Of a stretch of DNA of 64,000 nucleotides, positions 25,183-34,800 are shown piece after piece. The DNA lies in the NCBI GenBank assembly GCA_041649335.1, contig JBAZNF010000001.1, forward strand, positions 26,283 to 90,282, written 5' to 3'. This DNA comes from JBAYGJ01 sp041649335. Lineage in GTDB: Bacteria; Patescibacteriota; Patescibacteriia; UBA10025; JAHIVO01. The notes beneath the pieces are model-generated. The model made no database searches, was not told the DNA's origin, and saw only the letters and a program-made list of their open reading frames with translations. Position numbers and translations under genes: made by a program. The first letter of the stretch is position 1. Every line of letters starts with the position of its first letter.

Positions 25183-26700
25183 TTATAACGTCGTCCGGCG
25201 GGTAATCGATGTCGGAACTGTCCCGGCCGGCTGGGTAGTCTGGTCGGATCCCAGAATAATGAGAATGTCTATGGCTGGCTCGGTGTTTGTATTGTTATTG
25301 GCGTTGCCAAACGAGGTGCTGTTGGCGTTCAGGTAGTTCGCGGGCGGGTTTGCGGACAGTTTGGCATTGAGTGTTTTTTTCAGTCCGGCTAATGTATACG
25401 GTTTCGTACCTCCGGACAGGTCATAGATGACGGTCTGTGTTACCGGGATATCACTGGTGGTATTGGCTATTTTTACCACGTCATACTGCAAAGACGACAG
25501 ACGATCGGCTGTTTTGCCGGCTAAGCCCGTCTCTTCCGTGCCGTTCTGTACTTCGATTTTTGCCTGTTCGCGGATAATGAGTCCGGTGGAGAAAATGTTA
25601 GCGGCCATGGATTGGATGGTGGAATAGTCTCCTTCTTTCGGCCGGAGTATATACGCACCGTCCGTGCCCGTGTCCGATACCAGGAGCCCGTTGATGCTGT
25701 TGTCCAGTACCATATTGATGATGTTGTCTTTGCTGACATCCTTGGTCATTTTGCCCAGCTGGACCATTTCCCAGACTTCCATATTCGTCTGGTTATGGGT
25801 CCCGATATCGTTTAACACTGAAATGATGCTGCTGGGATTGATGATAGAATTTAGCGAGAAGAATTTGTTTTTCATCGCCAGGAGGATTTTTTGCTGGCGG
25901 GCTGAACGCGCAAAATCCGATCCTTCGCTGCAACACCCGTGCCGCGAGCGGGCGAACTGGAGGGCCCGTTCTCCGGACATGTGTTCCCACCCTTTCTTGA
26001 ACGTGATCGTTTGATAGCCGTAATTGTAGTCGGGGTATTGGGTGTCGGTAAAACTATTGTCGACGTATACGTCAATGCCGCCCAGGTCGTCGATGGCCTT
26101 GCGGAAACCTTCAAAATCAATACGGGCGTAATAATTGACCGGCTGGCCAATGACGTCGCTGACGACCTTGGATAACAACGCTTCGCCGCCGCCTGGATAG
26201 TCCAGGTCCGTTCCGAACGACAGGGCGTTGTTTATTTTCCTCCATCCGTACGTAGGGAATTCGACGACCAGATCGCGCGGGATGGATATCGTGGCGACGT
26301 CGCCGGTTGACGGCTTGATGCTGACAAAAATAAGCGTATCGGTCAGGTACGCCCCTTCATGGCCGGCCCCGCCAATGCCCGACAGGAGGATATTGATCCG
26401 GTCCGAGTCGGCCCCCTTCAGTTCATCTGCCGGATTGGAAACCAGATGGCTCAGCTGCTGGAAAAAACTGATTTTTTTACCCGAGGCGCTGTTCGTGCTG
26501 TTGATGGCGGAAATAAATTTCATGCCGAAAGCCAGACCGATCAGGAGAATGACGGATACCAATACCAGAGTCCAACGGAGCAGGTGTGTCTTGTGTTCGA
26601 CGAGATGGACGGTATGATAGACGCTTGGGTCGATTTTGTTATGAAGTCCCGGTTCGCTGGATTCCTGGTCACCGTGCGGAGGATGCTGAGGAGTGGGCAT
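25183..26700 (-). CDS. LCP-family (LytR-CpsA-Psr) cell-wall ligase
   Basis: 505 residues. Short cytoplasmic N-terminus, one transmembrane helix (about 42-62), then the LCP domain with DRINILLSGIGG, YLTDTLIFVSIKP, ISIPRDLVVEFP and the Arg pair in ALQFARSRHGC. LCP proteins transfer polyprenyl-phosphate-linked glycopolymers to the cell wall. The C-terminal part (about 385-470, KIEVQNGTEETGLAGKTADR) resembles the LytR_C domain. The tail is rich in Asn and Thr. It could use lipid carriers charged by the nearby polyprenol-phosphate glycosyltransferase. Confidence 0.9.
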   Translation of the reverse strand: MPTPQHPPHGDQESSEPGLHNKIDPSVYHTVHLVEHKTHLLRWTLVLVSVILLIGLAFGMKFISAINSTNSASGKKISFFQQLSHLVSNPADELKGADSDRINILLSGIGGAGHEGAYLTDTLIFVSIKPSTGDVATISIPRDLVVEFPTYGWRKINNALSFGTDLDYPGGGEALLSKVVSDVIGQPVNYYARIDFEGFRKAIDDLGGIDVYVDNSFTDTQYPDYNYGYQTITFKKGWEHMSGERALQFARSRHGCCSEGSDFARSARQQKILLAMKNKFFSLNSIINPSSIISVLNDIGTHNQTNMEVWEMVQLGKMTKDVSKDNIINMVLDNSINGLLVSDTGTDGAYILRPKEGDYSTIQSMAANIFSTGLIIREQAKIEVQNGTEETGLAGKTADRLSSLQYDVVKIANTTSDIPVTQTVIYDLSGGTKPYTLAGLKKTLNAKLSANPPANYLNANSTSFGNANNNTNTEPAIDILIILGSDQTTQPAGTVPTSITRRTTL

Positions 26701-26874
26701 GAAACTCGAAATTATTGCTAATAAGGGGTAAGTAAAATTTACGGTATTATTGCCGGCTTACTGGGGAAATTATAATAGAAATTCTCGTTTTAGTCAAAAT
26801 GGCCCTATACCGTGAAAGCACCTTTAAAATATTAGCCAAAATGGAATATTGTAGGATATAATGCATCCATCACT

Positions 26875-27600
26875 ATGGGCCAAAAAACTGTCATCATACT
26901 GCCAACATATAATGAGCGGGAAAACCTGCCGGGTATTGTGGCGGATATACTGCAGGCTGTGCCGGACAATGCTGGCATTATTGTCGTGGATGACAATTCA
27001 CCGGATGGTACCGGGGCGGTAGCTGACGGGCTGGCCCGTAATAATTCACGCATCCATGTACTGCATCGGACCCGTAAAGCGGGTTTGGGCAGGGCCTATC
27101 TGGCCGGTTTCCAAGAAGCGCTGAAAGATCCGGAAGCAGAGTATATTTTTGAGATGGACGCGGATTTTTCCCATCAGCCGAAGTATATCCCTGATTTTTT
27201 ATCTCGGGCCCACGATGCGGACCTCGTCCTTGGTTCCCGGTATATTGCCGGAGGCGGCGTGGAGAATTGGAGCTGGTGGCGGCACGCTATCAGCTGGTTT
27301 GCCAACTGGACTATCCGAAAAATTCTCGGCATCCGCGTCTCTGACCTGACGGGCGGATACAAATGTTTCCGCCGGCGGGTGCTTGAGCGTCTTGATCTGG
27401 GCACGGTCCAGTCCAACGGGTATAATTTTCAGATCGAGGTAACGTACCTGGCCAGACAAGCTGGATTTCGAATCGCTGAAGTACCGATAATTTTTATCGA
27501 GCGTCGGGCGGGTCTGTCCAAGTTCAATGCATCAATCATCCTGGAAAGCTTTTGGCAGGTATTGAAACTCCGATTCCGGAAGCCATCCCGTACCCCCTGA
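26875..27600 (+). CDS. Polyprenol-phosphate mannosyltransferase (DPM1-like GT2)
   Basis: 241 residues. GT-A fold glycosyltransferase that moves a sugar, commonly mannose, from a nucleotide donor to polyprenol phosphate. Motifs: ILPTYNERENLPGIV, VVDDNSPDGTG, EMDADFSHQP (DXD), DLVLGSRYIAGGG and DLTGGYKCFRR. There is no C-terminal membrane domain, so it is the soluble form. TATAAT (26857-26862) lies 12 bases before the ATG and there is no ribosome binding site, so the mRNA is near-leaderless. Confidence 0.92.
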   Translation: MGQKTVIILPTYNERENLPGIVADILQAVPDNAGIIVVDDNSPDGTGAVADGLARNNSRIHVLHRTRKAGLGRAYLAGFQEALKDPEAEYIFEMDADFSHQPKYIPDFLSRAHDADLVLGSRYIAGGGVENWSWWRHAISWFANWTIRKILGIRVSDLTGGYKCFRRRVLERLDLGTVQSNGYNFQIEVTYLARQAGFRIAEVPIIFIERRAGLSKFNASIILESFWQVLKLRFRKPSRTP

Positions 27601-27642
27601 ATATTGCCAAGGCAGGATGGTCAGCCTATACTACCAAAATAG

Positions 27643-27671
27643 TTGATTTATGGTTTGTTTTGTGCTATAAT
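27643..27671 (+). promoter_or_regulatory. Promoter of tRNA-Val
   Basis: TTGATT (27643-27648), 17-base spacer, TATAAT (27666-27671). Confidence 0.75.
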
Positions 27672-27703
27672 TCTTCTACTTGTCGCGTCCTGATTGAAAA
27701 TAT

Positions 27704-27780
27704 GGACGATTAGCTCAGTTGGTTAGAGCGCGGCATTCACATTGCCGAGGTCGAAGGTTCAACTCCTTCATCGTCCACCA
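27704..27780 (+). tRNA. tRNA-Val (CAC)
   Basis: 77 nt with encoded CCA. Acceptor GGACGAT/ATCGTCC, D arm GCTCAGTTGGTTAGAGC, anticodon stem CGGCA/TGCCG with loop TTCACAT (CAC), variable AGGTC, T arm GAAGG-TTCAACT-CCTTC. Confidence 0.95.
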
Positions 27781-27811
27781 GACCCTAATTCTATTGACTA
27801 AAAAGCGCACT

Positions 27812-28438
27812 ATGAGATTATCGGCGGGGGATTATGATATTCGAAATAGCGAAACACGCAAAAAAGGCGCTGCGCCCGATCCCGGATCTGATTTCGCATC
27901 ATCACCGAGAGCCTTTATTGTTGAATTGGCAAAGATAGTGTTAATCGCTTTGGCTATCGTTATCCCGGTTAGATATTTCCTGTTCCAGCCGTTTTACGTA
28001 GAGGGCGCTTCCATGGAACCGAATTTTTCCGATTACCAGTATTTATTGATTGATGAAATCACCTACCGGTTTTCCGAACCGCAGCGCGGGGATGTGGTCG
28101 TCCTGAAAATTCCAAGCCAGCGCGATGCCCTGATCAAACGGGTGATCGGCCTACCGAACGAAACCGTGGAAATACGGAACCAGCGCGTGTTCATCACCCA
28201 GGCGGACGGGCAATCGGCCGAACTGAACGAACCTTACCTTGGCGACGGTATCGTGACTCCTGGCAGTTCCAGTACCACGCTTGGCCCTGATATGTATTTT
28301 GTCATGGGGGATAACCGCCCCGTCAGTCTGGATTCACGAATATTCGGGACAGTTATTAAGAAACAAATTATCGGTCGGGCCTGGCTGCGCGTCTGGCCGT
28401 TTAAGGAATTCGAACATTTTACTCCCCCGGTGTATTAA
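27812..28438 (+). CDS. lepB: Signal peptidase I, first tandem copy
   Basis: 208 residues from ATG 27812; the longer frame upstream runs through the tRNA and is rejected. One transmembrane helix (about 43-62) then the S26 protease domain. The catalytic Ser is about residue 67 (EGASMEPNF) and the Lys about 109 (LIKRVIGLPNE); box E is MYFVMGDNRPVSLDSR. It removes signal peptides from exported proteins. It is 31 bases after tRNA-Val and 7 bases before a paralogous copy. Confidence 0.93.
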   Translation: MRLSAGDYDIRNSETRKKGAAPDPGSDFASSPRAFIVELAKIVLIALAIVIPVRYFLFQPFYVEGASMEPNFSDYQYLLIDEITYRFSEPQRGDVVVLKIPSQRDALIKRVIGLPNETVEIRNQRVFITQADGQSAELNEPYLGDGIVTPGSSSTTLGPDMYFVMGDNRPVSLDSRIFGTVIKKQIIGRAWLRVWPFKEFEHFTPPVY

Positions 28439-28445
28439 CTTTTTT

Positions 28446-29105
28446 ATGCGACTTACCATCAGCGATTACGATATTGACAATAAGAAGGCCAAACAGGAAA
28501 TAAAGGCGGAAAGCAAGGAAAAAAAATCCGGTCCACCGGCGTTTGCCGATTCACCGCGAAGTTTTATACTGGAGCTGGCCAAGATTGTCCTGATTGCCCT
28601 GGCCATCATCGTTCCGATCCGGTATTTTCTTTTCCAGCCGTTTTATGTGCGTGGCGCGTCTATGGAGCCGAGTTTTTATGATAACGAATATTTGATTATT
28701 GACGAGATCACCTATCGCCTCGCTGACCCGCAGCGCGGGGACGTCGTTGTCATCCGCAATCCCAGCCAGACGAGCGAATTTTTTATCAAACGGATTATCG
28801 GCCTGCCCGGGGAGACCGTCGAAGCCGTGGATGGCCAGATACGCATCATCAACGCCCAGTATCCGGACGGGATTACCTTATCTGAGTCTTACCTAGCCGA
28901 TGGCACACTGACAAATAACCTGACGGCGACCAGTGTCCCGGAAGGCAATTATTTTGTCATGGGGGACAACCGTTCAGTTAGTTTGGATTCACGTATCTTC
29001 GGTCCGCTGCCGCGGAAAGATATTGTCGGCCGGGCCTGGTTGCGCGTATACCCATTCTCTGATTTTCAGCATTTTACCCAGCCACTATATAATTTAACAC
29101 CTTAA
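28446..29105 (+). CDS. lepB: Signal peptidase I, second tandem copy
   Basis: 219 residues from ATG 28446. Same layout as the first copy: an N-terminal MRLTISDYDI closely matching MRLSAGDYDI, a transmembrane helix, catalytic Ser about 72 (RGASMEPSF), Lys about 115 (FIKRIIGLPGE) and YFVMGDNRSVSLDSR. The loop between the Lys and box E differs most (about residues 128-160), so the two enzymes may prefer different substrates. hisS follows after 4 bases. Confidence 0.93.
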   Translation: MRLTISDYDIDNKKAKQEIKAESKEKKSGPPAFADSPRSFILELAKIVLIALAIIVPIRYFLFQPFYVRGASMEPSFYDNEYLIIDEITYRLADPQRGDVVVIRNPSQTSEFFIKRIIGLPGETVEAVDGQIRIINAQYPDGITLSESYLADGTLTNNLTATSVPEGNYFVMGDNRSVSLDSRIFGPLPRKDIVGRAWLRVYPFSDFQHFTQPLYNLTP

Positions 29106-29109
29106 TAGT

Positions 29110-30498
29110 ATGAGCAAAAAAGGTTCGGACAAGCCAAAAAAAGTGCCTCAGCTCCTGCGCGGCATGAAGGACATCTTACCGGAAGAGCAACGTTTTTGGG
29201 ATTTTATCCGGCAGCGCATCGATGGGGTGGCGCAGACATACGGATTTTCCCGGATCGACACGCCGATACTGGAGGAAACGTCGTTGTTCGTGAGATCGAT
29301 CGGACAGGAAACAGACGTGGTGGAAAAGGAGATGTACTCTTTCCTGGACAAGAGCAATGAGTCGGTTTCGCTGCGCCCTGAGGGCACGGCCGGCGTTGTC
29401 CGCGCGTATATAGAACACGGCATGCTCAACCGACCGCAACCGGTCAAGATGTTTTATACCGGACCGTTTTTTCGGTATGACCGACCGCAAGCCGGTCGAT
29501 ACCGCCAGTTCTACCAGTTCGGGTTTGAGGTGCTGGGCGACGGCCATCCGGTCATTGACGCCCAGCTGATGATGCTGGCATACAGTCTGCTGTCAGAAAT
29601 AGGTTTGCCGGTCACCCTACAGGTCAACAGCGTCGGATGTCCGACCTGCCGCGAGGCGTACAAGAAAGCGCTGAACGATTATTACCGTACCAGGAAGAAC
29701 GCGATATGCGAAGACTGCAAACGGCGTCTGCAGAAAAATCCGCTCCGCCTGCTGGACTGCAAGGTGCCGGACTGTAAGCTTTTGGCGCAGGACGCGCCGC
29801 AGACTGTTGATTATTTATGTGAAGCCTGTCATGCCCATTTCGTCAAAGTGCTGGAACACCTCGACGGGCTGGAGATACCGTATGTCCTCAATGCGCGTCT
29901 GGTCAGGGGCCTGGATTATTATACCGGCACCGCGTTTGAAATCTGGCCGGTCGCCCAGGACGAGAACGCCGAACCGCCCAACGCCATCTGCGGCGGGGGA
30001 CGGTATGACATGCTGGTCAAGCAGCTGGGCGGGCCGCCGACTCCAGCCATCGGTTTTGCCGGCGGGATGGAACGGCTGGTCATTGAAATCAAGAACCGCG
30101 ACATCAACGTGGGTATGCCGCCACCGCCGGACGTGTTTGTCGCCCAATTGGGTGATGCGGCCAGGAAAAAAGCGCTGACATTGTTCGAGGACCTCCGCCG
30201 GGCCGGCTTGAAAGTGGCTGAATCTTTTTCTAAGGACGGTATCAAGCCGCAGATGGAAATGGCGAATAAGTTGGGGGTGAAGTACGCCCTGATCATCGGC
30301 CAGAAGGAGATGCTGGACGGCACCATTCTGATCCGGGATATGGAAAACGGAATCCAGGAAACGGTTGATTTTCAGAAAATCATTTCGGAAATCCAGAAAC
30401 GATTGTCAAAAAATAACGTCAAGGCCACCAACCATAACCATATTGAGGTCGAGAGGACGCCGCCGCCGGAAACCGACTTAACAAAGTTGCCGATCTGA
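29110..30498 (+). CDS. hisS: Histidyl-tRNA synthetase
   Basis: 462 residues. Class II synthetase. Motif 1 near residue 10-60, motif 2 FFRYDRPQAGRYRQFYQFG, the histidine-A loop LVRGLDYYTGTAFEI and motif 3 GFAGGMERLVIE. The anticodon-binding domain follows (PDVFVAQLGDAA). Between motif 2 and the A-loop lies a Cys-rich insertion (CPTCREAY, CEDCKRRL, CEACHAHF), typical of a subset of HisRS and possibly zinc-binding. About 25 extra residues at the C-terminus (VERTPPPETDLTK) are unusual and look disordered. Confidence 0.96.
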   Translation: MSKKGSDKPKKVPQLLRGMKDILPEEQRFWDFIRQRIDGVAQTYGFSRIDTPILEETSLFVRSIGQETDVVEKEMYSFLDKSNESVSLRPEGTAGVVRAYIEHGMLNRPQPVKMFYTGPFFRYDRPQAGRYRQFYQFGFEVLGDGHPVIDAQLMMLAYSLLSEIGLPVTLQVNSVGCPTCREAYKKALNDYYRTRKNAICEDCKRRLQKNPLRLLDCKVPDCKLLAQDAPQTVDYLCEACHAHFVKVLEHLDGLEIPYVLNARLVRGLDYYTGTAFEIWPVAQDENAEPPNAICGGGRYDMLVKQLGGPPTPAIGFAGGMERLVIEIKNRDINVGMPPPPDVFVAQLGDAARKKALTLFEDLRRAGLKVAESFSKDGIKPQMEMANKLGVKYALIIGQKEMLDGTILIRDMENGIQETVDFQKIISEIQKRLSKNNVKATNHNHIEVERTPPPETDLTKLPI

Positions 30499-30501
30499 CC
30501 T

Positions 30502-30840
30502 ATGGCCGAGTGTATTTTTTGTTCCATCGCGTCCCATGCCGTACCGGCTGAGCTGGTCGCCGAGTCGGACAGTTTCATCGTGATAAAAGATATCCATCCA
30601 CAGGCGCCGGTGCATCTGCTGATCGTTTCCCGTGAACACATCCCCTCGATCAATGACGTGGAGCCCCGCCACCAGGCCGTGGTGGGCGCCATGGTGGTAA
30701 AGGCTAAAGAGTTGGCCAAGCAATTCGGCTTGTCAAAAGGATATAAGCTGGTTATCAACTGCGGTACGGACGGTGGACAGGTAATTCCGCACCTCCATAT
30801 TCACCTTTTGGGGGGTAAAAAATTGAACGGTTTTACCTAA
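30502..30840 (+). CDS. HIT-family nucleotide hydrolase
   Basis: 112 residues, histidine-triad protein of the HinT branch that hydrolyses purine nucleotide phosphoramidates. The zinc-like N-terminal pair CIFCSI, the substrate region IKDIHPQAPVHLLIV and the triad HLHIHLLGG near the C-terminus are clear. It is 3 bases after hisS, so co-transcribed. Confidence 0.93.
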   Translation: MAECIFCSIASHAVPAELVAESDSFIVIKDIHPQAPVHLLIVSREHIPSINDVEPRHQAVVGAMVVKAKELAKQFGLSKGYKLVINCGTDGGQVIPHLHIHLLGGKKLNGFT

Positions 30841-30896
30841 AGTTAGCAAAATATATATGCTGATAGATATAGGCATGGACGACCTCCATATCTATT

Positions 30897-30926
30897 TTGA
30901 CAAAACGTTAATTTCTGTGTTATATT
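30897..30926 (+). promoter_or_regulatory. Promoter of rpsU-yqeY
   Basis: TTGACA (30897-30902), 18-base spacer, TATATT (30921-30926). The leader to the start is about 100 bases. Confidence 0.65.
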
Positions 30927-30966
30927 AAACCTAGTTTTCTGTAATTTTATTAACCAGTAATCAACA

Positions 30967-31025
30967 GTACCCCTGCATCCGAGCAGAGAGATACCGGCAC
31001 GGGTACTTATCTAATGAGGAGGTGA
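30967..31025 (+). promoter_or_regulatory. Structured rpsU leader with an extended Shine-Dalgarno
   Basis: GTACCC (30967-30972) pairs with GGGTAC (31001-31006); inside are CTGC/GCAG (30974-30985) and ACCGG. The ribosome binding site GAGGAGGTGA (31016-31025) matches the 16S tail over its full length, while many neighbouring genes have none. Autoregulation by bS21 is possible. Confidence 0.5.
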
Positions 31026-31034
31026 ATTTATCAC

Positions 31035-31319
31035 GTGGTAGAAGTCAGAAGAAAAGAAGGCGAGTCGCCGGAAAGTCTGTTACGGCGGTTTACTAAAAAA
31101 GTCCAGGCCAGCGGTGTTCTTTTGCGGGCCAAACGCGGACGTTTTTATTCGTCCAAGAAGACAAAACTGGAAATGCGCGAAGTAGCCGCCAGACGGAAAC
31201 TGATCCAGGAAAAGAAGGAATTCCTCCGCAAGATCGGCAAGCTGGATGATTTCATCGACCCGAAGCGTCCGAATAAACGGGGTACCATAAAAAAATTACT
31301 CCAAGCCAGGGTCAAGTAA
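31035..31319 (+). CDS. rpsU: Ribosomal protein bS21
   Basis: 94 residues starting at GTG 31035, 9 bases after a strong ribosome binding site. bS21 sits by the anti-Shine-Dalgarno region of 16S rRNA. The core matches the family (VEVRRKEGESPESLLRRFTK, KVQASGVLLRAKRG). E. coli bS21 has 71 residues; here the C-terminus is longer and highly charged (KKEFLRKIGKLDDFIDPKRP). yqeY follows after 13 bases, a frequent rpsU-yqeY pairing. Confidence 0.93.
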   Translation: MVEVRRKEGESPESLLRRFTKKVQASGVLLRAKRGRFYSSKKTKLEMREVAARRKLIQEKKEFLRKIGKLDDFIDPKRPNKRGTIKKLLQARVK

Positions 31320-31332
31320 CGTATTTTTTTCC

Positions 31333-31782
31333 ATGAGCACAGAGGGCAGGATTACTGAGGATATCAAAACAGCCATGCGCGAGCATGATGATTTCGTGCT
31401 GACGACACTGCGGATGCTGAAGAGCGCCATCCATAATGCAGCCATTGCCCAGCGGACTAAGACACTGGAAGAGCCGGACGTCGTCAAGACGCTCATGACC
31501 CAGGCGAAGCAGCGGCGGGATGCCATGACGGCATTTACGGCCGGCTCCCGATCTGACCTGGCTGATAAGGAACAGCGGGAATTGGGCATTATCGAAAAAT
31601 ACCTCCCGAAACAATTATCGCCGGAGGAGGTTAAAAATATTGTTCAGGCAACTATAACTGAATTAGGCGGTCAGGGGCACGTTTTCGGAGCGGTCATGAA
31701 AGCCGTGATGGCCAAAACGGCCGGCCAGGCAGACGGCCAGGCGGTCAGCCGGGCTGTTAAGGAAGCCCTGGGTGGAAAATAA
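31333..31782 (+). CDS. YqeY / GatB-like domain protein
   Basis: 149 residues, helical protein of the YqeY family that resembles the tail domain of the GatB amidotransferase subunit. Family features: RITEDIKTAMREHD near the start, TTLRMLKSAIHNA, and QRELGIIEKYLPKQLSPEEV. The molecular role is not settled; the link with rpsU and tRNA metabolism is widespread. Confidence 0.9.
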   Translation: MSTEGRITEDIKTAMREHDDFVLTTLRMLKSAIHNAAIAQRTKTLEEPDVVKTLMTQAKQRRDAMTAFTAGSRSDLADKEQRELGIIEKYLPKQLSPEEVKNIVQATITELGGQGHVFGAVMKAVMAKTAGQADGQAVSRAVKEALGGK

Positions 31783-31814
31783 ATTACGACTAAAAAATAT
31801 ACGCGTAATTATAC

Positions 31815-34800
31815 ATGAGGGCGCGTACCAATAAAAATAAATTTTTTTTCGGGGCGTTATTCGGCTTTGTTGTCTTTGGGATATTGCTCGGTGCCGCACT
31901 CTGGCTGACCTCATCCCCGTCATTAGCCGTTACCGTCAACCCTAACTTGGGACCGACATTCGGTTTGGGTACGGCTGACCTGGAGTCCACGGTCATCAAG
32001 ATCATCCAGTGGGCGCTCGGGTTTCTGGGGCTGGTCGCCGTGATCATCATCATGTACGGAGGTTTTATCTGGATGACCGCGGCCGGCAACGAGGAAAAGG
32101 TACGGAAGGCGAAAAAAATCATCACTCAGGCGGTGATCGGCCTGGTTATTATTATGTTAGCCTGGGCAATCGTGACTTTCATCATCGGCCGGCTGAACGG
32201 CATCCTGAATGGGCCCGGCCAGCAGTTCTGTACTCCCGGCGCGCCGAACGGCTGTTATGATTGTAATGCAGCAGGTACTGCGTACTCTATTTTTGATCAA
32301 ACTAATGGCCCGCAGTGTGTCAGCGGTGATACGTTCCACAAGAAATGGGTTGACCCGGCGCCAAACGAGGATAATGTGCCGCTTTGCAGTATTGTCCAGG
32401 TGCAGTACAATGGGAATTTTGATGCCGGGAGCATCGCAGGAAATGTCGGTTTATATGTTAATTTGGCGACAAACGGCAATGGTGCCGCGTGTAATGCCGC
32501 GGACGAATGCCGTTCCGGAGTATGTACGGCAAACGCGTGTGTCGGAGATGAAGTCGTCGGTACGTGGCAAGTGGTGGCGTCCAACCATTCATTTTTGGAA
32601 TTTTTGCCAAATACGGATTATCTGGAAAACACCGAATATCGGGCGGAGATACGGGCTGGTGTAGCGGAAGAAGCGCCGGCGCGGACGACTGTGCCGTATA
32701 CCTGGACATTCACCACCGGCACGACCACGCTGACGACGCCGCCGACAGTGACGCAGATCTACCCGGACGATAACGACACGGGTATTTGCCTGATGACGCC
32801 GGTTCAGGCGAAATTTTCCCAGAAGATGCGCGTGTCCTCAATAAATTCCGGGACAGTCTTGTTGCAGAGCGGCGCGCCGGTACTCCTCAGTACTTTCTCT
32901 TTCCCGACCGTAGCGTCATTCTCCACGAGACCGCAGGCGCCTCTGGTGCCGGATACGGATCATACTGTTACGATGATTGCCGGCACGCCAGGCGGAACCT
33001 GTTCGGTCGCGGGCCCAGGCTGTGACATAAAAAATAATTGCATTACCACATGCGGCGGTACCTGGACGTACAATACCGACGGTATCATGGACGTCTGTTT
33101 TAACCACCTGGACGGCAACTACAGCGGCACGGATGACGGTTCGGCCGGCGGCGATGACTTTATGTCCATCAACGGCCAGCCTAATCCTGGTGATACTACG
33201 CCGTGGAGTTTCACTACGGATGCAGATACGACTAATACGAAATGTGTCCCGGAAATAACCAGCATTAACCCCGACAATGGTCAGTACAGTGATCCGGCGC
33301 CGGGCGCAGAAATCAGCGGGACGAATTTTGGCATCATCGGCAACGTTACATTCAATAGTGGAGTGTTGGATCAGCTGAATTGTTTTAACGGAGTAAATTG
33401 GCCGAACCAGAATTGCAATGTGTCATGGACCGGCAATACTATCCAAACCCGTATCCCCGGCGGTCCGATCAATTATGGCGGTATCATCCCGTCCAATGGC
33501 GCCAAGGACGGCGGAATAGTGGTGACTATTACGCCCGGCGTGTGTGAGGGCGGCAGCAATGACAATGGCGCGTGCACCGTGGCTAACCAGGCCGCGGACT
33601 GTCCCGGCGGTAAATGCATCGAAGACAGCAACGCCGTCGGTTTTGACGTAACCAGCCCGCAGATCGGGAAAGTGTCCGGATTGGACAAGGCTCCGCATGG
33701 CGGGATCGGACAGTACGTGACCGTTATCAAACGCAATGACAGCAACGCCGGATTTGGAGCAGTCCAGGGACAGGTATTTTTCCGCAACCGGCTGAATGGT
33801 GCGGAGGTAGTCGCGGAATTTCCGCCGGATCCGCCCTGTGATGCGAACTGGTCAGATACGCGCGTCATCATTAAAGTTCCGGATCTGTCAGCGATCGCTA
33901 CAGCCTGCGTCGGAAATTGGGCGGCTTGTGTCAATACTGACTCTGAAGTAGCGGTGCAGGTCGTAAAATCTGACGGTACCCGCAGTAATCTGGCATATTT
34001 TATATATACGAATGAGGCAGCCGGGCCGGGCCTATGTAAAGTTGATCCTGTTTGTGGGGTTGAGGGTACGGCAGTGGTATTGTCAGGAGAAAAATTTGAC
34101 GGACCGAACCCGCACAGCGTCAGTTTTGCTCTCGGGACCAATCCGCCCGTTACAGTGGCCCCGACCAGCTGGACTGATACAGACGTCGGCGCTGACGTCC
34201 CGAATTTGGACAATGCCGAGGACCCGTATGAGGTGAATGTTTCCAACGGCAACGGTGCCAGCAACAGTCTGCCGTTTGAAGTGCCGTGCGGCGGTGTGCC
34301 GAAAGTGGTGGAGACCACAGCATGCAGCCTGCACTGCGTGGGCGGAATCAACGACACCAAATCGTGTTTAAACGACGAATTTTGCGCGCCGGGCGGCGGA
34401 TCATGTATCCAGGACACGTTCCCGTCCCCGAACCCTTATAAGAACGCGACTAACGTCTGCCTGAACGCCGGATTCGGTGCCACGTTCAGCACCCTGATGG
34501 ACCATGCCACACTGAGTGATATCAACATTAAATTATACGATTGTACCGATAACACCTCCGCCTGCGCGACGACGAACGATATCACCCCGCCGCCGGGAAA
34601 CTATTCTGCTTCGGATACGGCTACGAATACCAGTTTCCAGTTTTTTCCGGTTGCCAACCTCACGTCAGACCATTACTACAAGGCGGTTATCAGCAAGGAA
34701 GTGCGCAGCACAACAAACGTTAAGATGGTGAATGATTACGCCTGGACCGTAAAAACACAGGCTGGTACTGACCTATGTCCGGTGACGGGCGTGCTGGTGA

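Noticed and set aside
33473..34417. 314-residue minus-strand ORF within the giant gene
   Set aside because: Antisense shadow; Pro/Ser/Thr-rich composition mirrors the Gly/Asp/Asn codons of the real gene.
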